Of a stretch of 35,110 nucleotides of DNA, positions 19,976 to 30,102 are shown in pieces. A program made the translations under genes and the position numbers. Below the pieces are notes generated by a model, which worked only from the letters and a program-made list of their open reading frames with translations, was not told where the DNA came from and ran no database searches. The stretch spans positions 1-35,110 of the forward strand of contig JABYQS010000289.1 of assembly GCA_022592435.1 (NCBI GenBank), in the 5' to 3' direction. Position 1 is the first letter of the stretch. Each line of letters begins with the position of its first letter. The DNA is from Cerioporus squamosus. Taxonomy: Eukaryota > Basidiomycota > Agaricomycetes > Polyporales > Polyporaceae.

Positions 19976-21931
19976 ATGATATCCCCTTCCAACAAGACCT
20001 CCATAAAGGCAGCCGACTATCCCGTCAAGGCCGTGACTATCTTCCAGTCATCGACCGCGGAGCTCACGCGTACGATTACAGTCGACCTGACGGTGCGTAC
20101 TCGTGCTCTACCTTATGTGCTTGCAAGCTGAGGCCTTAGCTACAGAGCGGGAGGAACGTGCTCGAGATCACGGGTATCTCAAGCCGTGTCGACAAAGAAT
20201 CCCCTCGTATCCACGGGCTGGGCGCTGACGCGCGTGTCTTCGACATCTCCTGCGACACGAACCTCACATCTGCTCCCGGTCCAAGGATCCGGAAGAATGC
20301 TGAGGCACTAAAGAACCTGGATGGGCAGATCAAGGCTTTGAAGCTCGAGCGGGACGTGCGCCGGAAGGAGTACGATATGCTCGACGAGGCCGTCAAATCG
20401 CTGGCCCACGGGAAGCCCGCTGAGCTCGACGGCTTCATGGACAGCTTCGTGCGTCGCAAGCGCGCTGCTATGCAGGCTGTCCTGAAGTGCGAGGAGGAAG
20501 CTACCGAGCTCAACAGAGCCACTTGGTCTCTGAATGACGCTAGCAAGGGTGAAACTGCCGGGCGCGTCACCGCGACCATCCTTGCCAGGCGCGAGTGCAA
20601 GGTCGTATTCCAGCTCACGTATCGTGCGTTTCCCAGCTACAGCATTGCCCACATCATCTCACATCAATCTTCAACAGTCGTTACCGGCGCCAGCTGGACG
20701 CCGTACTATGACCTTCATGCCACCACATCCGAGGGCAGACCTTCCCCGGAGGTGTCCCTCTTGTATCGCGCCAACATCACTCAGAACACCGGGGAAGATT
20801 GGACCGACACAGTCCTCACGCTCAGCACCGCAAATTCGCAGGCCCGACAGAACTTGTCGGTTCCCGTCCTTGAAACTCTCAAGGTCTCACCTCAAGCTCC
20901 TGCTCAAGCGCCACCGCTCCCAGTGAGCACCGGATACATTCCATCCTCACAGCCTAGCAGCTCCGATGTTCAGGCTGTACGTGCAACGGCACTGGCTAAG
21001 ATACGTGAGAGGCAGAGGGTCATTCAGCAGTGGACCATGAACTCTGAGGTGGAGAACAATCACAATAGGCGCGCGTCGGTCGAGGAGGAGCAACATGCCG
21101 ATGCGTCTGGCCCGCCCACCACTGTCGCCCACAGGCCCCTGTCGCTCTCTTATCATGTTGACGGGATCGTTGCCTTACCGAGCGATGGAGTCGCCCACAA
21201 GGTGTCGATCGCCATGCTCGACTTCACGGTAGATCTGAAGTACGTGTCCGTCCCGCGAAAGAACACGTCTGCGTTCATCGAGGGAACGATCAAGAACACG
21301 AGCGAGTACGAGCTTCTCCCAGGGCCTGTGAGCGTCTTCATGGACGAAAGCTTCGTCACAAAGACCTCTTTTAATGTGCGTACTTGGTTCGCCGCTTCCT
21401 CCATAGTGTAGTCGCTGACCGCGACCATAGCTCATCAGCGTGAACGAGAGCTTCGACTGCGTCCTCGGCATCGACACCGCTCTCCGTGGCACGTATAACC
21501 AGCAGTCGCGTACGGAACACGAGCCGGGGCGGACCTTCGATGAGCCGACCAAGACTACTACGCGCACGATTACCACCATCGCGACTAACGGGCACAGGTT
21601 CGACATCTCGAACCTTATCATCCGCGATGTCATCCCGCTGGGCAACGAGGCGGCGAATATCAAGGTCATGCTTCGCAAGCCCGCTGGCCTCGCGCAGGTT
21701 AAGGACGGGGAGGAGGTTGCTGTCGGCTTGGCGGGCGAGGTCAAGGAGGCCAGGGCGCGATGGTCGAAGGTGGAGAACGGGAAGGGTGGAGAAAAGGACG
21801 GGATGTACGAGTGGGTGTGCGCCGTGCCTGCAGGCAAGAAGGTCAACTTGGAGGCTGAGTTTGCGGTGAAGGCCCCCAGGGATGTGAAGTGGGAGGAGAC
21901 GAGCAACACGGATGGAGCGGGGAAAGACTGA
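19976..21931 (+). CDS. DUF4140/DUF4139 (MuiA-like) protein, copy C
   Basis: Four exons, 19976-20092, 20146-20623, 20678-21375 and 21431-21931, give 597 residues. Lengths of exons 1, 2 and 4 (117, 478, 501 bp) equal those of copy A. The start MISPSNKTSIKAADYPVKAV matches MISTIQKTSLSATDYPLKAV of copy A. Domain order is DUF4140 (about 17-115), coiled coil (about 100-160), DUF4139 (about 200 to end, with LTYLVTGASWTPYYDLHA). The variable linker (about 265-340) contains a basic/glutamine stretch (KIRERQRVIQQW). The second intron (20624-20677, 54 bp, no in-frame stop) shares a long run including cagctacagcattgcccaca with the copy A intron, so the A/C duplication is recent. It lies in opposite orientation to A and B. 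Confidence 0.88.
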
Positions 21932-22989
21932 AGTTTGCGGACCAACCTGCCAGAAGATGCGCGAGAAATGTTCGATGGAATATAAGCTGGCGTCCTTCAG
22001 CACAATCGATTGTATATTTCATCGACAATGTTGCTCGATCTGCCATACATCCTGGTTCGTATCACGGCCTCTCTCAACCTCGGGCCCCTCTCTGGTCAAG
22101 TGCGGCACCAAAATACACAGGTTCGCATGAGCATACTTAGTACGCGCGTTACTTATTACTACTGTTGACGACTATAAGACGGTTATCAGTCTCACGGTGT
22201 TCATGGCTGCGTCAGGACATGAATATTCTGAGAAATCACGATGGAGACTCTTTCCTTGCTAGAGTGATGAGCAGTAACTTGAAACAAAGCGGACTGAGTG
22301 TTCGTGTGGCGCACCAGCGCTTCCATTACCGCTTTGAGACAACGATCGTTTCGGTTCGTCTCTACTTCATTTGGTTCAACTGTGGTCTTCACAGTCCATA
22401 CTTACTTGTTTAGTCTGCGCAATGTATGTATGCTTCTCATCTCGAGGGATGCTCGGTCTATGCACGATGCGTCGATGGCGTCATGGACGCGACGTCGGAC
22501 ACGATCGACTCGCTGCATGCAGCGCACGTGAGCGCATCCCGCTCAAGATCGACGAAGCCAGGTATCTGCTCTCGCGGGGTATATAAGCCTGGGTTGTTGC
22601 CAGTCGCCCATCCTCTCCTCTCCTCTCAAATTCCCCGCCCTCAGCCTGCACATCGGTCCCTCCTTGCTTGCTGTCAGACCTCGCGGCCATCGAACGCAAA
22701 CATAAGTACATGCGCCTTCTTCGACTTCATGAGGGTTGGAATTCTAGGCGGTCGCCCCAAACATGCATATGGATGACCGCGACAAGGCTGGAAGATCTTG
22801 TGTCATCATGTATGCGCATAAACAGGCGCATATAGCCTAGATTGACGAGGGGACTCCTCTTGGCTCTTTACCACCACCTTCGGCAACATTCCCACGCTCA
22901 AACTCGCCCAGGAGTCGGGTTTGCGGCGTGCGGCGCACCTAAGGCTGGGCTTTCTAGAGCTAGATAGGCTTTCTGGGAGTACTACATAG
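21932..22989. other. Intergenic region with an orphan promoter
   Basis: Contains the 3' flank of copy C, a TATA box at 22580 followed by a C/T-rich tract, and the leader of the non-LTR retrotransposon. After the TATA box the first ATGs give only short frames, so no host gene can be assigned. The true 5' end of the retroelement lies somewhere between about 22740 and 22980. Confidence 0.5.
22580..22586 (+). promoter_or_regulatory. TATA box with downstream C/T initiator tract
   Basis: TATATAA at 22580 is followed 25-45 bp later by a ctctcctctcctctc tract, the textbook layout of a strong fungal promoter. The gene it served is not visible; the retroelement begins within 400 bp. Confidence 0.5.
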
Positions 22990-24591
22990 ATGTCAGCAAC
23001 AGCTGGGAGCGGGGGTCAAGCGAATACGCCAGCACCGACGGCGTCGCAAACGCGCGCCAAGCGCCAGGCTGCCACGTCCGCGGCTTCGACGCTATCATCG
23101 GCGGACCTCTTCCAACAATACACGAACGAAATTCAAGACGCGAAGAAAGCACATGAGGTGCTGGCTGGTCGTTTCCTGGTGCCCCCGAACGTGCCGCCGA
23201 CGGTTGGCCACCTGCTCGCGGCGCTACTCACGTTGGCGCAGTCAAAGCCGGGTCAAGCGGTCGCTGTTCAATCGTTGGTTGCGCTACACTACTACGCCAA
23301 GGCGGCGTTCGAGACGGAACTGGCGACCGGTGTGTCGGACGCGATAGCGGCGAAGCTGGACAACCGGGTCGGAGAGGCCATCAAGAAGGCGACCTCGGAG
23401 ACGCGCAAGCAGCTGGAAGGTATGGTGAAGGGCATGCAGGAACAGGTGGTGGAGTCGAGGCGATCTATGGGGGAAGCGGTGGCAGGTGCGAGCCGGCTGC
23501 TGGAAGAGGTCAAGGGTGTCGTGGCGGATGGGTCGGTTGGCCCAGCGGTGCCAGGTGAGTTCTCTGTTCCGGGACCGCGGACGTACGCGCAAGCTCTCCG
23601 GGGCTCGGGGGCACCTCAGCTGTCGCCGCAGTGCGCTCGAGCGGTGGCACGCGCGCAGCTGAGGGAGAAACAATTGCTAGTGGATGGTCTTACCCCCGAC
23701 AATGGAGAGCAGCTGTCGGCTGCGATGTTGGTGGCTAAGGCGCACATGGCCTTGAACATCATGCGCGATGAGAGGGAGCTTGAGCTACCGGAGGGCATCA
23801 AGGTCCTCGCGGCGTCGACTCTTTCCAAAGGCGGGGTCATTTACGAGTTCGATAGCGCGGACAGCGCAGCCTGGGTAAAGCGCGATGGAATACTTGAGGA
23901 GTTCCAGCGGGGGCTGGGAGTGGGAGTACAGGTGAAACCGCGCTACTATAAAGTGGTGGCGGAATATGTCCCGGTGTCCTTCGAGCCGGACAACCCATAT
24001 GACCTTACCGTGGTGGAGAGCGATAACAACATCAGACATGGAAACCTGGTGGCGGCACGCTGGATAAAGTCCCCGGAGAAGAGAACTCCGGGGCAGCGCG
24101 TCGCGTTTCTACTGATGTCCTTCCTTACCCCGCAGGATGCCAACCGTGCTGTAGCGGAAGGCCTCTACATTGCAAGTAAGCACGTCACGGTCCGGCGGGA
24201 CCAGGAGGAACCGCAGCGGTGTGCAAAGTGTCACAGGTACGATCCGCCGCACCTCGCTCGCGACTGCAAGGCGATACACGAGACTTGCGCCAACTGCGCG
24301 TCGATTCACCACCGGACCACGGAATGTGCGGTCTCCAGCCACGATGAGTTCCGATGCGTCAACTGCAACAACGAACGGGGACATGCGGCTTGGGAGAAGT
24401 CCTGCCCAGCATACAAGCGTGCAATGCAGAAGCTACAGGCGCGGAGGCCCGAGGCTGGCTTCCGGTTCTTCCCACTGGCGGGCGATCCATACACTTGGGA
24501 GGCAAACAACGGCGGGGAGGGCCTCTTCCCAGACGTTCCTAGTCGGCGACGGGTGCGCAGCCCGCCGAAACAATGCACTTGGCAGCATTGA
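22990..24591 (+). CDS. LINE ORF1, Gag-like RNA-binding protein
   Basis: 533 uninterrupted codons without introns, unlike every host gene around it. Residues 1-35 are A/T/S-rich, then alpha-helical sequence (about 40-185), a segment with SPQCARAVARAQLREKQLLV (about 215-235), and three CCHC knuckles near residues 410-475: CAKC..HLARDC, CANC..HRTTEC and CVNC..HAAWEKSC. The tail is RFFPLAGDPYTWE. Such ORF1 proteins coat the element RNA into a ribonucleoprotein before target-primed reverse transcription. The frame is intact, so the copy may be fairly young or its ORF1 recently active. Exact clade (Tad1 against I or related) cannot be fixed without the reverse transcriptase. Confidence 0.85.
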   Translation: MSATAGSGGQANTPAPTASQTRAKRQAATSAASTLSSADLFQQYTNEIQDAKKAHEVLAGRFLVPPNVPPTVGHLLAALLTLAQSKPGQAVAVQSLVALHYYAKAAFETELATGVSDAIAAKLDNRVGEAIKKATSETRKQLEGMVKGMQEQVVESRRSMGEAVAGASRLLEEVKGVVADGSVGPAVPGEFSVPGPRTYAQALRGSGAPQLSPQCARAVARAQLREKQLLVDGLTPDNGEQLSAAMLVAKAHMALNIMRDERELELPEGIKVLAASTLSKGGVIYEFDSADSAAWVKRDGILEEFQRGLGVGVQVKPRYYKVVAEYVPVSFEPDNPYDLTVVESDNNIRHGNLVAARWIKSPEKRTPGQRVAFLLMSFLTPQDANRAVAEGLYIASKHVTVRRDQEEPQRCAKCHRYDPPHLARDCKAIHETCANCASIHHRTTECAVSSHDEFRCVNCNNERGHAAWEKSCPAYKRAMQKLQARRPEAGFRFFPLAGDPYTWEANNGGEGLFPDVPSRRRVRSPPKQCTWQH

Positions 24592-24621
24592 CGGCACCCC
24601 TCTCTCCCCGGTCATCGCCTA

Positions 24622-25048
24622 ATGCAAGACACGCTCACAACGCTACGTATTTGGCAGCAAAACTTGAACAAGTCCCTAGACGCGCAGGGCTACCTCCTCA
24701 ACACCGCTAGGGAGGATCAGTACGACATTCTGGCGCTGCAGGAGCCCTACATGGACTGGAAGAAGCTGACGCGCGCGCACTCCCGATGGGTTGTGTTGTA
24801 CCCTTGCGGGCATCACGATGCACGGGAGCGCGTGCGCGCGGTCACGCTCGTCAGTGCGAAGCTGTCAACAAAAGCATGGTACCAGGTCGAAAGCAAGTGC
24901 CCCGACATGACAGTAGTCTCGCTGAAAACTGCAGACGGTGCGCGTATCCACCTGTTCAACCTTTACATTGACGGAAATCACGATAGGACGGTGCATGCAG
25001 CAGCGCGGCTTGCTCGGAAACTACAGCAACAGTTCGAGGGCCAATGCC
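24622..25048 (+). pseudogene. LINE ORF2 endonuclease N-terminus, cut by the copia LTR
   Basis: From ATG 24622, 142 codons match the start of an exonuclease-endonuclease-phosphatase (APE-type) domain: RIWQQNLNKS with the metal-site Asn, ILALQEPYMDW with the catalytic Glu, MTVVSLKTADGARIHLFNLY. The domain's later GDFN and SDH motifs, and the reverse transcriptase that should follow, are lost. After 25048 the frame continues only 14 codons into the LTR before a stop. The ORF2 start lies 30 bp after the ORF1 stop, in a different arrangement from the spliced host genes. Confidence 0.85.
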
Positions 25049-25648
25049 TGATGAAGTCTGAACCTGTGAAGGCAAGTCGCAACGACTAGCAGACGAGTGG
25101 ACAACACGAGTCCTCAGTCAGTAGAGCAAAAGACTGATAGCATAGACACAAGTACCTAGCAGACGAGTGGACAACACGAGCTACAAAGTACTTGTAAGTA
25201 AAGCATAAGTAAGCATAGGTAGGCGAGTACTTACTCCTCAGTCAGTAGAGCAAAAGACTGAGGAGACGAAGCCCAAGAGTCCCTCCTTATATACTGTGTC
25301 TGGAGTAGCATGAGTAAGCGACAGAAAGGAGAGCATAATGCTGTCTGAGTCAGAACGAGTAGGGATGACTCAGACGATGACGAAGGATGACGAAGATACG
25401 ACAAATACGAGGTCACAAGGGCATGTCTAGTACAGCCCAGAGATATCTAGAAAGAACTAGAAAGGTCCGGAGCGTTGCAGAACGCACTGGAATGGACTGG
25501 AAACAAAGAGAAGCCAGGTAACCACATGGTTTCGTACAACGTACCCTAAAAGGAAAGGAAGAAGCATAGCCTAAGATCTAATCGTAAGAGGCTGTGCCCA
25601 TAGCGCCTAATGCGCAACTAATGTCCATAGTCCATAGTAAGTTCAACA
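25049..25648 (-). repeat. 3' LTR of the copia element
   Basis: 600 bp, TG..CA ends. Contains a 25 bp unit (ctagcagacgagtgg...) twice, at 25086-25110 and 25156-25180, and a 27 bp unit (tcctcagtcagtagagcaaa...) twice, at 25111-25137 and 25235-25261. The second forms a 10 bp perfect hairpin with flanking bases (25234-25265). Confidence 0.95.
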
Positions 25649-25657
25649 CTCCCACTC
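25649..25657 (-). promoter_or_regulatory. Polypurine tract
   Basis: GAGTGGGAG on the minus strand, directly abutting the 3' LTR; the expected primer for plus-strand DNA synthesis. Confidence 0.75.
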
Positions 25658-25659
25658 GT

Positions 25660-27090
25660 TCAAGACGCGGAGGTAACGAGACCCGAATTTGCCACGAAGT
25701 ACTCCATGACGTGCAGTGAAGCATTCTTGGTCAACGGATCTGCCAGATTCTCCTCACTAGGAATAGCATAGATGTCCATGTTTGGAGTCTCGGCATATTC
25801 GCGTACGAAGTGGTAGTGCGTCTCGACGTGCTTACAACGCCGGTCGACGGCTGGGTTCAACGCAAGGTGAATAGCACCATGGTTGTCGACGCACATCGGC
25901 GTAGCCGAGCCCATGTCATCCCCTAACTCATCGCCAAACGTCCTAAGCCACATCATCTGACGAGCAGTGTCTGAAGCCGCCTTGTACTCTGCCTCAGTGG
26001 ACGAGAGAGAGACGGTCTGTTGACGTCGAGATGCCCAAGACACGGCACCTCCTGCCATCAGGAAGACGAAAGCGGTCTGCGAATGCCGATCATCGCGATC
26101 TTCTGCCCAGTCTGAATCGGAATACGCGATCAGGCCGGCATTAGATGCACCGTCATATCGTAGGCGATAATGCGATGTACCCCGGAGATACCGTAAGACA
26201 TAGAGGAGTCTATCAAGGTGATCGTCGGCAGGGTTCGCACTGTACTTGCCCAGACGGTTGATGGCATACGAGATATCTGGTCGCGTCCCAAGACAGGCAT
26301 AGAGAAGACTGCCCATCAAGCTCTGGAAACGCTGACGCAACTTCGCCGGTGCTTCTGTGGTAGCAGCTTCGATAACTGCACCAGCAGGGAGAGGAGTACG
26401 CGCAGGCTTGCAGCTGGCCATCTGATAGTTCTCGAGAATGGCCTCGATGTACTCTTCCTGGTCGATGTCAAGTGTCCGTGAGAGACGATCTCGACGTATA
26501 CGAAGACCAAGGAATCGCTGAATAGGACCCAAGTCCGTCATCTTATACTGCTTGCCAAGCGCCTTCTTGACCTTGTCGATATGCCCTCGACTGTCACCCA
26601 TGAGAAGTAGGTCGTCGACATAGAGGACAATGATCGTGACACGGTCTGGGTCTGAATCCCCCCCTTGTCGGCGATATACATAGACTCCGGCATCAGAGTA
26701 TGTCCGAACAAATCCCTGTCCGATGAGCGATTCGTGAATCTTCTTGTTCCATTGGCGAGAGGCTTGCTTAAGACCATAGATGGCCTTCTTAAGCAGACAA
26801 ACGTAGTCCTCTTTGCCTTTCACGACCCAGCCCTCGGGTTGTTCCATGTAGACCTCCTCATCCAAGTCCCCGTTGAGGAACGCAGTCTTAACGTCCATCG
26901 CATCGATCTCCCAGTCCTCTAGGGCAGCGTGCGCCAAGAGATACCGGATAGACTCGAATCGAGCGACAGGAGAGAAGGTTTCATGGTAGTCCTTCCCATA
27001 GACTTGCGTAAAGCCTCGTGCAACCAGACGTGCTTTGTAGCGACCGTCTGATTTACGATCATAGACCCAGCGACATGAGACAACGATCGG
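25660..27090 (-). pseudogene. Copia reverse transcriptase and RNase H (frameshifted part of pol)
   Basis: This frame is open from the frameshift near 27090 to the stop at 25660. It covers the start of the RT domain, motif A with AMDVKTAFLNGDL, then YGLKQASRQW, the catalytic YVDD at about 26622-26611, and the RNase H segment with YSDSDWAEDRDDRHS, SLSSTEAEYKA and the LADPLTK ending. All core RT and RNase H residues that I can check are present. It has no ATG of its own near its 5' end; it can only be made as part of the upstream polyprotein, from which it is separated by one missing base. It overlaps the upstream frame by about 170 bp. Confidence 0.85.
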
Positions 27091-29960
27091 TCCTTAGGAC
27101 GAGGAACCAAGACCCAAGTCTTGTTCGCCATGAGAGACTCATACTCCGAACGTTCAGCCGCAATCCAATGCTCACGATCTGGTGAAGCCATGGCGTCCTT
27201 ATGATGCTCAGGAATGCCAGACTTATACCGCGAATAGAAGAGAGAGGCTAGGATTGCTTCTGCTTCACGCTGATCACCGTCCTTATCTGTACGTGCATCT
27301 ACTTGAGCGGGAGGTTCATCACCGTAGACGTTATCTCTGGTGTGACGTTCTGGCATCTTCCCCTTGTTCTCTCGAGGAGAGCGACGAGGAGGAGCGTTTC
27401 CACCCTCAGGTGGATGACGACGCCGTTGGTGACGAGGAGCTTGCGAATGAGGAGCAGGTGGTGGTTGCTCAGGCTGCTGCGGTTGCTGCGGCTCTGGAGC
27501 AGGTGGAGGAGCTGGAGCAGGGTCTGCAGGAGGAACTGGAGGAGGAACTGGAGGAGGAGCGTCATCTGAATCGTCGTCGAGACGATCAGGAACAGGAAGG
27601 TCAGCATCACCGTCGGAAGGTTCCTCAGGTGGCTGGTAATCAGGGAACGGACTGTCATCGGGGGTAGCTCGACGAGTGCCAGTGTCCGCACGTGCAGGAA
27701 ATACGGTCTCATCGAAGATCACATCGCGAGATACTTCGACTTGACGGGTGGTCGGGTTCCATAGGCGATACCCCTTTGAACCCGGCTCATAGCCCACAAA
27801 CGTCCTCTCGACGGCCTTCTGGTCGAGCTTCCCTTGACGTTTGTCTTTCTGCACGTGTACGTAGGCTTTGCACCCAAACACCCGGAAGTAGGAGACATCC
27901 GGCTTGCTGCCGGTCCAGATGGTGATGGGGCACTCCCACTTAAGTCGTCTCATCGGCTGACGGTTATAGATGTGAACGGCAGCATCAAGAGCGAGCTTCC
28001 AGAATCCATGAGAAAGGCCAGCAAAGTGGAGCATGCATAGAGCCTTCTCAGAGATCGTACGGATGAAGCGTTCAGCTCGTCCATTCTGCTGAGACGTTCC
28101 TGGCATTGTCTTATCATGCTCAATCCCAAATTCACGAAGCATGGCTTGGAACGAGTCGGACATGTACTCCCCCCCTCGATCGGATCGTACTTTCTTGATC
28201 TTGTGCTCCGTCTGGTTCTCAGCCCAAGACTTGAACTGTCTGAAGGCTTCCTCCTGATCAGACTTCCGCTTGAGAGCATAAACGGCAGCCAGACCGGAGC
28301 AGTCATCGACGAAGACACAGAAGTAGTTGAAGCCACCGATCGATGTGCCAAGAGGTCCTGCAATGTCCATGTGGACGAGAGCGAGAACAACTGTAGCACG
28401 CTTCTCAGAAGGAGGGAAGGGACGACGAGTCATCTTGCCCTTCGCACAACCTTCGCAGGGTTTGTCAGAGGGAGGACCAATGCCGTCCATGCCAGTGGTC
28501 GCATCAGGCAGACGCTTGACAGCTTCTTTGCCTGGATGACCCCATCGACGATGCACTAAGTCATGGTCGAGGACACGGGATGCAGCATCAAGATCACCAG
28601 AATTCTTCTTCCCTTCGACGATGAGAGGGAAGAGATAAAGATTGATCATAGGGATATAGGTACCTTGAAGGACCTTTCGACCCTTGATCTCAACCGTCGA
28701 GCCGGAAGTGACTCGGCCCTTAGGCCTTGAGTCGAAAATGCTCATAAGTCCATCACCTTGATAGATGAACGAACCCTTGCGCTCAATCATCCCAGTGGAG
28801 AAGAGTCGCTGCTCGCCCGCTGCAGGGATATAGCAGACGTCATTGAGAGTGACTTTGACTCGCTTTCCATCCACCAGGGAGTATCCCACAATTGTACCTT
28901 CACCGAGACAGGCAATCTGACCCGCTTGACCATCCTGAGCAGTCCTGAAGTACTTAGGTTGCGTGTACTCACGATAGTCGGTGAAGTCAGACATGATTCC
29001 GGTGACATGTGACGATGCACCAGAATCCATGAGCCAGATTGTCTCGACGCGTCCCTCAGCAGCATCAGCTGCGCTGTAGAAAGAAACGGAGAGCTCGTTC
29101 GCGATGTTTGCTACAGGTACAAGAGAGGAGATAGTAGAGATAGTATGCGCGTGGTTATGTCCGTTCGAATTCCCATTGCCTTTGCCAGCCTCGTTACCAC
29201 CCTTGCCAGAGTCCTTGCCCTTCTTCTTGTTCCGCGGATTCTTCTCCGGGAACTTCTTATAGCAGTTAGAAGAGTCATGGTTGTCCTTGCCGCAGTGGGT
29301 GCAAGGAGGTCTAGGTCTCGGCTTCGGCTTCGAGATTTTGTGCGCCTGACCAATCGACGTCCCACGCAAGGAGTCCTCAAGCTTGAGCTTGGGCTTGACC
29401 GTCTCAAGGGTTAGGTCAGACTCCTTGGTAGTGTGTAGGATGGTGGAGATCGCCGGTCGGTACGAGTCAGGCATCTTCGAGAAGAGCCAGAAGACCTTGA
29501 TGTGGTTGGCGAGGGTGTTCGTGCTATTGGCCGTTAACTCATCCAGGAGCCCAATGAAGGTCTGCACCTGGTCGACGATTGACTTGCTCTCGTCGAACCG
29601 AGGGTAGTTGAGAAGATGTTCGAACCGGGAGAAGGAGTACCCGTTGTCCGACTTCTCGTACGTAGCCTTCAAGGCGTCCCAGATCTCCTTAGCGGTCTTC
29701 TTCCCTTCGAAGCACTTGGACACCTCAGCACTAGTCTTGTACATGAGGATACCTTGCGCCCGATTGTCCGTCTTTCCCCAGGCCTTCACTTCTTCGGCAT
29801 TTCTGCCATCAGCAGCTGGAGTAGGACGTGCAACACTCCCACTGACGACATCCCAAGCATCAATCATCATCAGATAACTCTTCATCTGACGAGCCCACTC
29901 CTTGTAGCCTTCCTGACCTCTGAGTTGAGGCAGGGTCTTCTCGAGACCGGCTTCCGACAT
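26919..29960 (-). CDS. Copia Gag-protease-integrase polyprotein (broken pol)
   Basis: From ATG 29960 (the longer open frame to 30101 has only TTG as start) 1,013 codons. Gag covers about residues 1-240 with one CCHC knuckle (C220THC..H228..C233) preceded by K/P/R-rich sequence. The protease has the copia-type DSGASSHVTG with D312. Integrase has the zinc site (H..H475, C502, C505) and the catalytic triad D532, D594, E630 in HMDIAGPLG, RSDRGGEY and QQNGRAERF. A long P/A/D/E-rich linker (about 740-860) leads to the first RT residues (NKTWVLVPRPKD). The frame then shifts near 27081-27092 and ends out of frame at 26919. Domain order PR-IN-RT-RH defines Ty1/copia. Confidence 0.92.
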   Translation of the reverse strand: MSEAGLEKTLPQLRGQEGYKEWARQMKSYLMMIDAWDVVSGSVARPTPAADGRNAEEVKAWGKTDNRAQGILMYKTSAEVSKCFEGKKTAKEIWDALKATYEKSDNGYSFSRFEHLLNYPRFDESKSIVDQVQTFIGLLDELTANSTNTLANHIKVFWLFSKMPDSYRPAISTILHTTKESDLTLETVKPKLKLEDSLRGTSIGQAHKISKPKPRPRPPCTHCGKDNHDSSNCYKKFPEKNPRNKKKGKDSGKGGNEAGKGNGNSNGHNHAHTISTISSLVPVANIANELSVSFYSAADAAEGRVETIWLMDSGASSHVTGIMSDFTDYREYTQPKYFRTAQDGQAGQIACLGEGTIVGYSLVDGKRVKVTLNDVCYIPAAGEQRLFSTGMIERKGSFIYQGDGLMSIFDSRPKGRVTSGSTVEIKGRKVLQGTYIPMINLYLFPLIVEGKKNSGDLDAASRVLDHDLVHRRWGHPGKEAVKRLPDATTGMDGIGPPSDKPCEGCAKGKMTRRPFPPSEKRATVVLALVHMDIAGPLGTSIGGFNYFCVFVDDCSGLAAVYALKRKSDQEEAFRQFKSWAENQTEHKIKKVRSDRGGEYMSDSFQAMLREFGIEHDKTMPGTSQQNGRAERFIRTISEKALCMLHFAGLSHGFWKLALDAAVHIYNRQPMRRLKWECPITIWTGSKPDVSYFRVFGCKAYVHVQKDKRQGKLDQKAVERTFVGYEPGSKGYRLWNPTTRQVEVSRDVIFDETVFPARADTGTRRATPDDSPFPDYQPPEEPSDGDADLPVPDRLDDDSDDAPPPVPPPVPPADPAPAPPPAPEPQQPQQPEQPPPAPHSQAPRHQRRRHPPEGGNAPPRRSPRENKGKMPERHTRDNVYGDEPPAQVDARTDKDGDQREAEAILASLFYSRYKSGIPEHHKDAMASPDREHWIAAERSEYESLMANKTWVLVPRPKDRSLSHVAGSMIVNQTVATKHVWLHEALRKSMGRTTMKPSLLSLDSSLSGISWRTLP

Positions 29961-30102
29961 CGCAAAGAGATACGAGTAGTCAGTCGGTTCTGGTGTGTTA
30001 TCGAGAAGAGGTGGTAGTGCAGGAAGTGATACGGCAGGAGTTGGTGGAGCAATGCACGGGCAGGAGTCGTCAAAGGGTGCGCGCAGAGTGACGACTAGCA
30101 AC

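Larger units (their letters stand above)
22990..25048 (+). mobile_element. Non-LTR retrotransposon (Tad/I-like), 3' part missing
   Basis: A zinc-knuckle ORF1 and the N-terminus of an AP-endonuclease-type ORF2, 30 bp apart, are the hallmark of a fungal two-ORF LINE. Reverse transcriptase, any RNase H, 3' UTR and tail are absent. The element stops at 25048 where the copia LTR starts, and no continuation is found after the far LTR. The leader upstream of 22990 belongs to it but its limit is unknown. Confidence 0.8.

Noticed and set aside
26919..27090. Programmed frameshift between two copia ORFs
   Set aside because: The break falls inside the reverse transcriptase domain rather than between gag and pol, and no slippery site is visible; a mutation or error is more likely.
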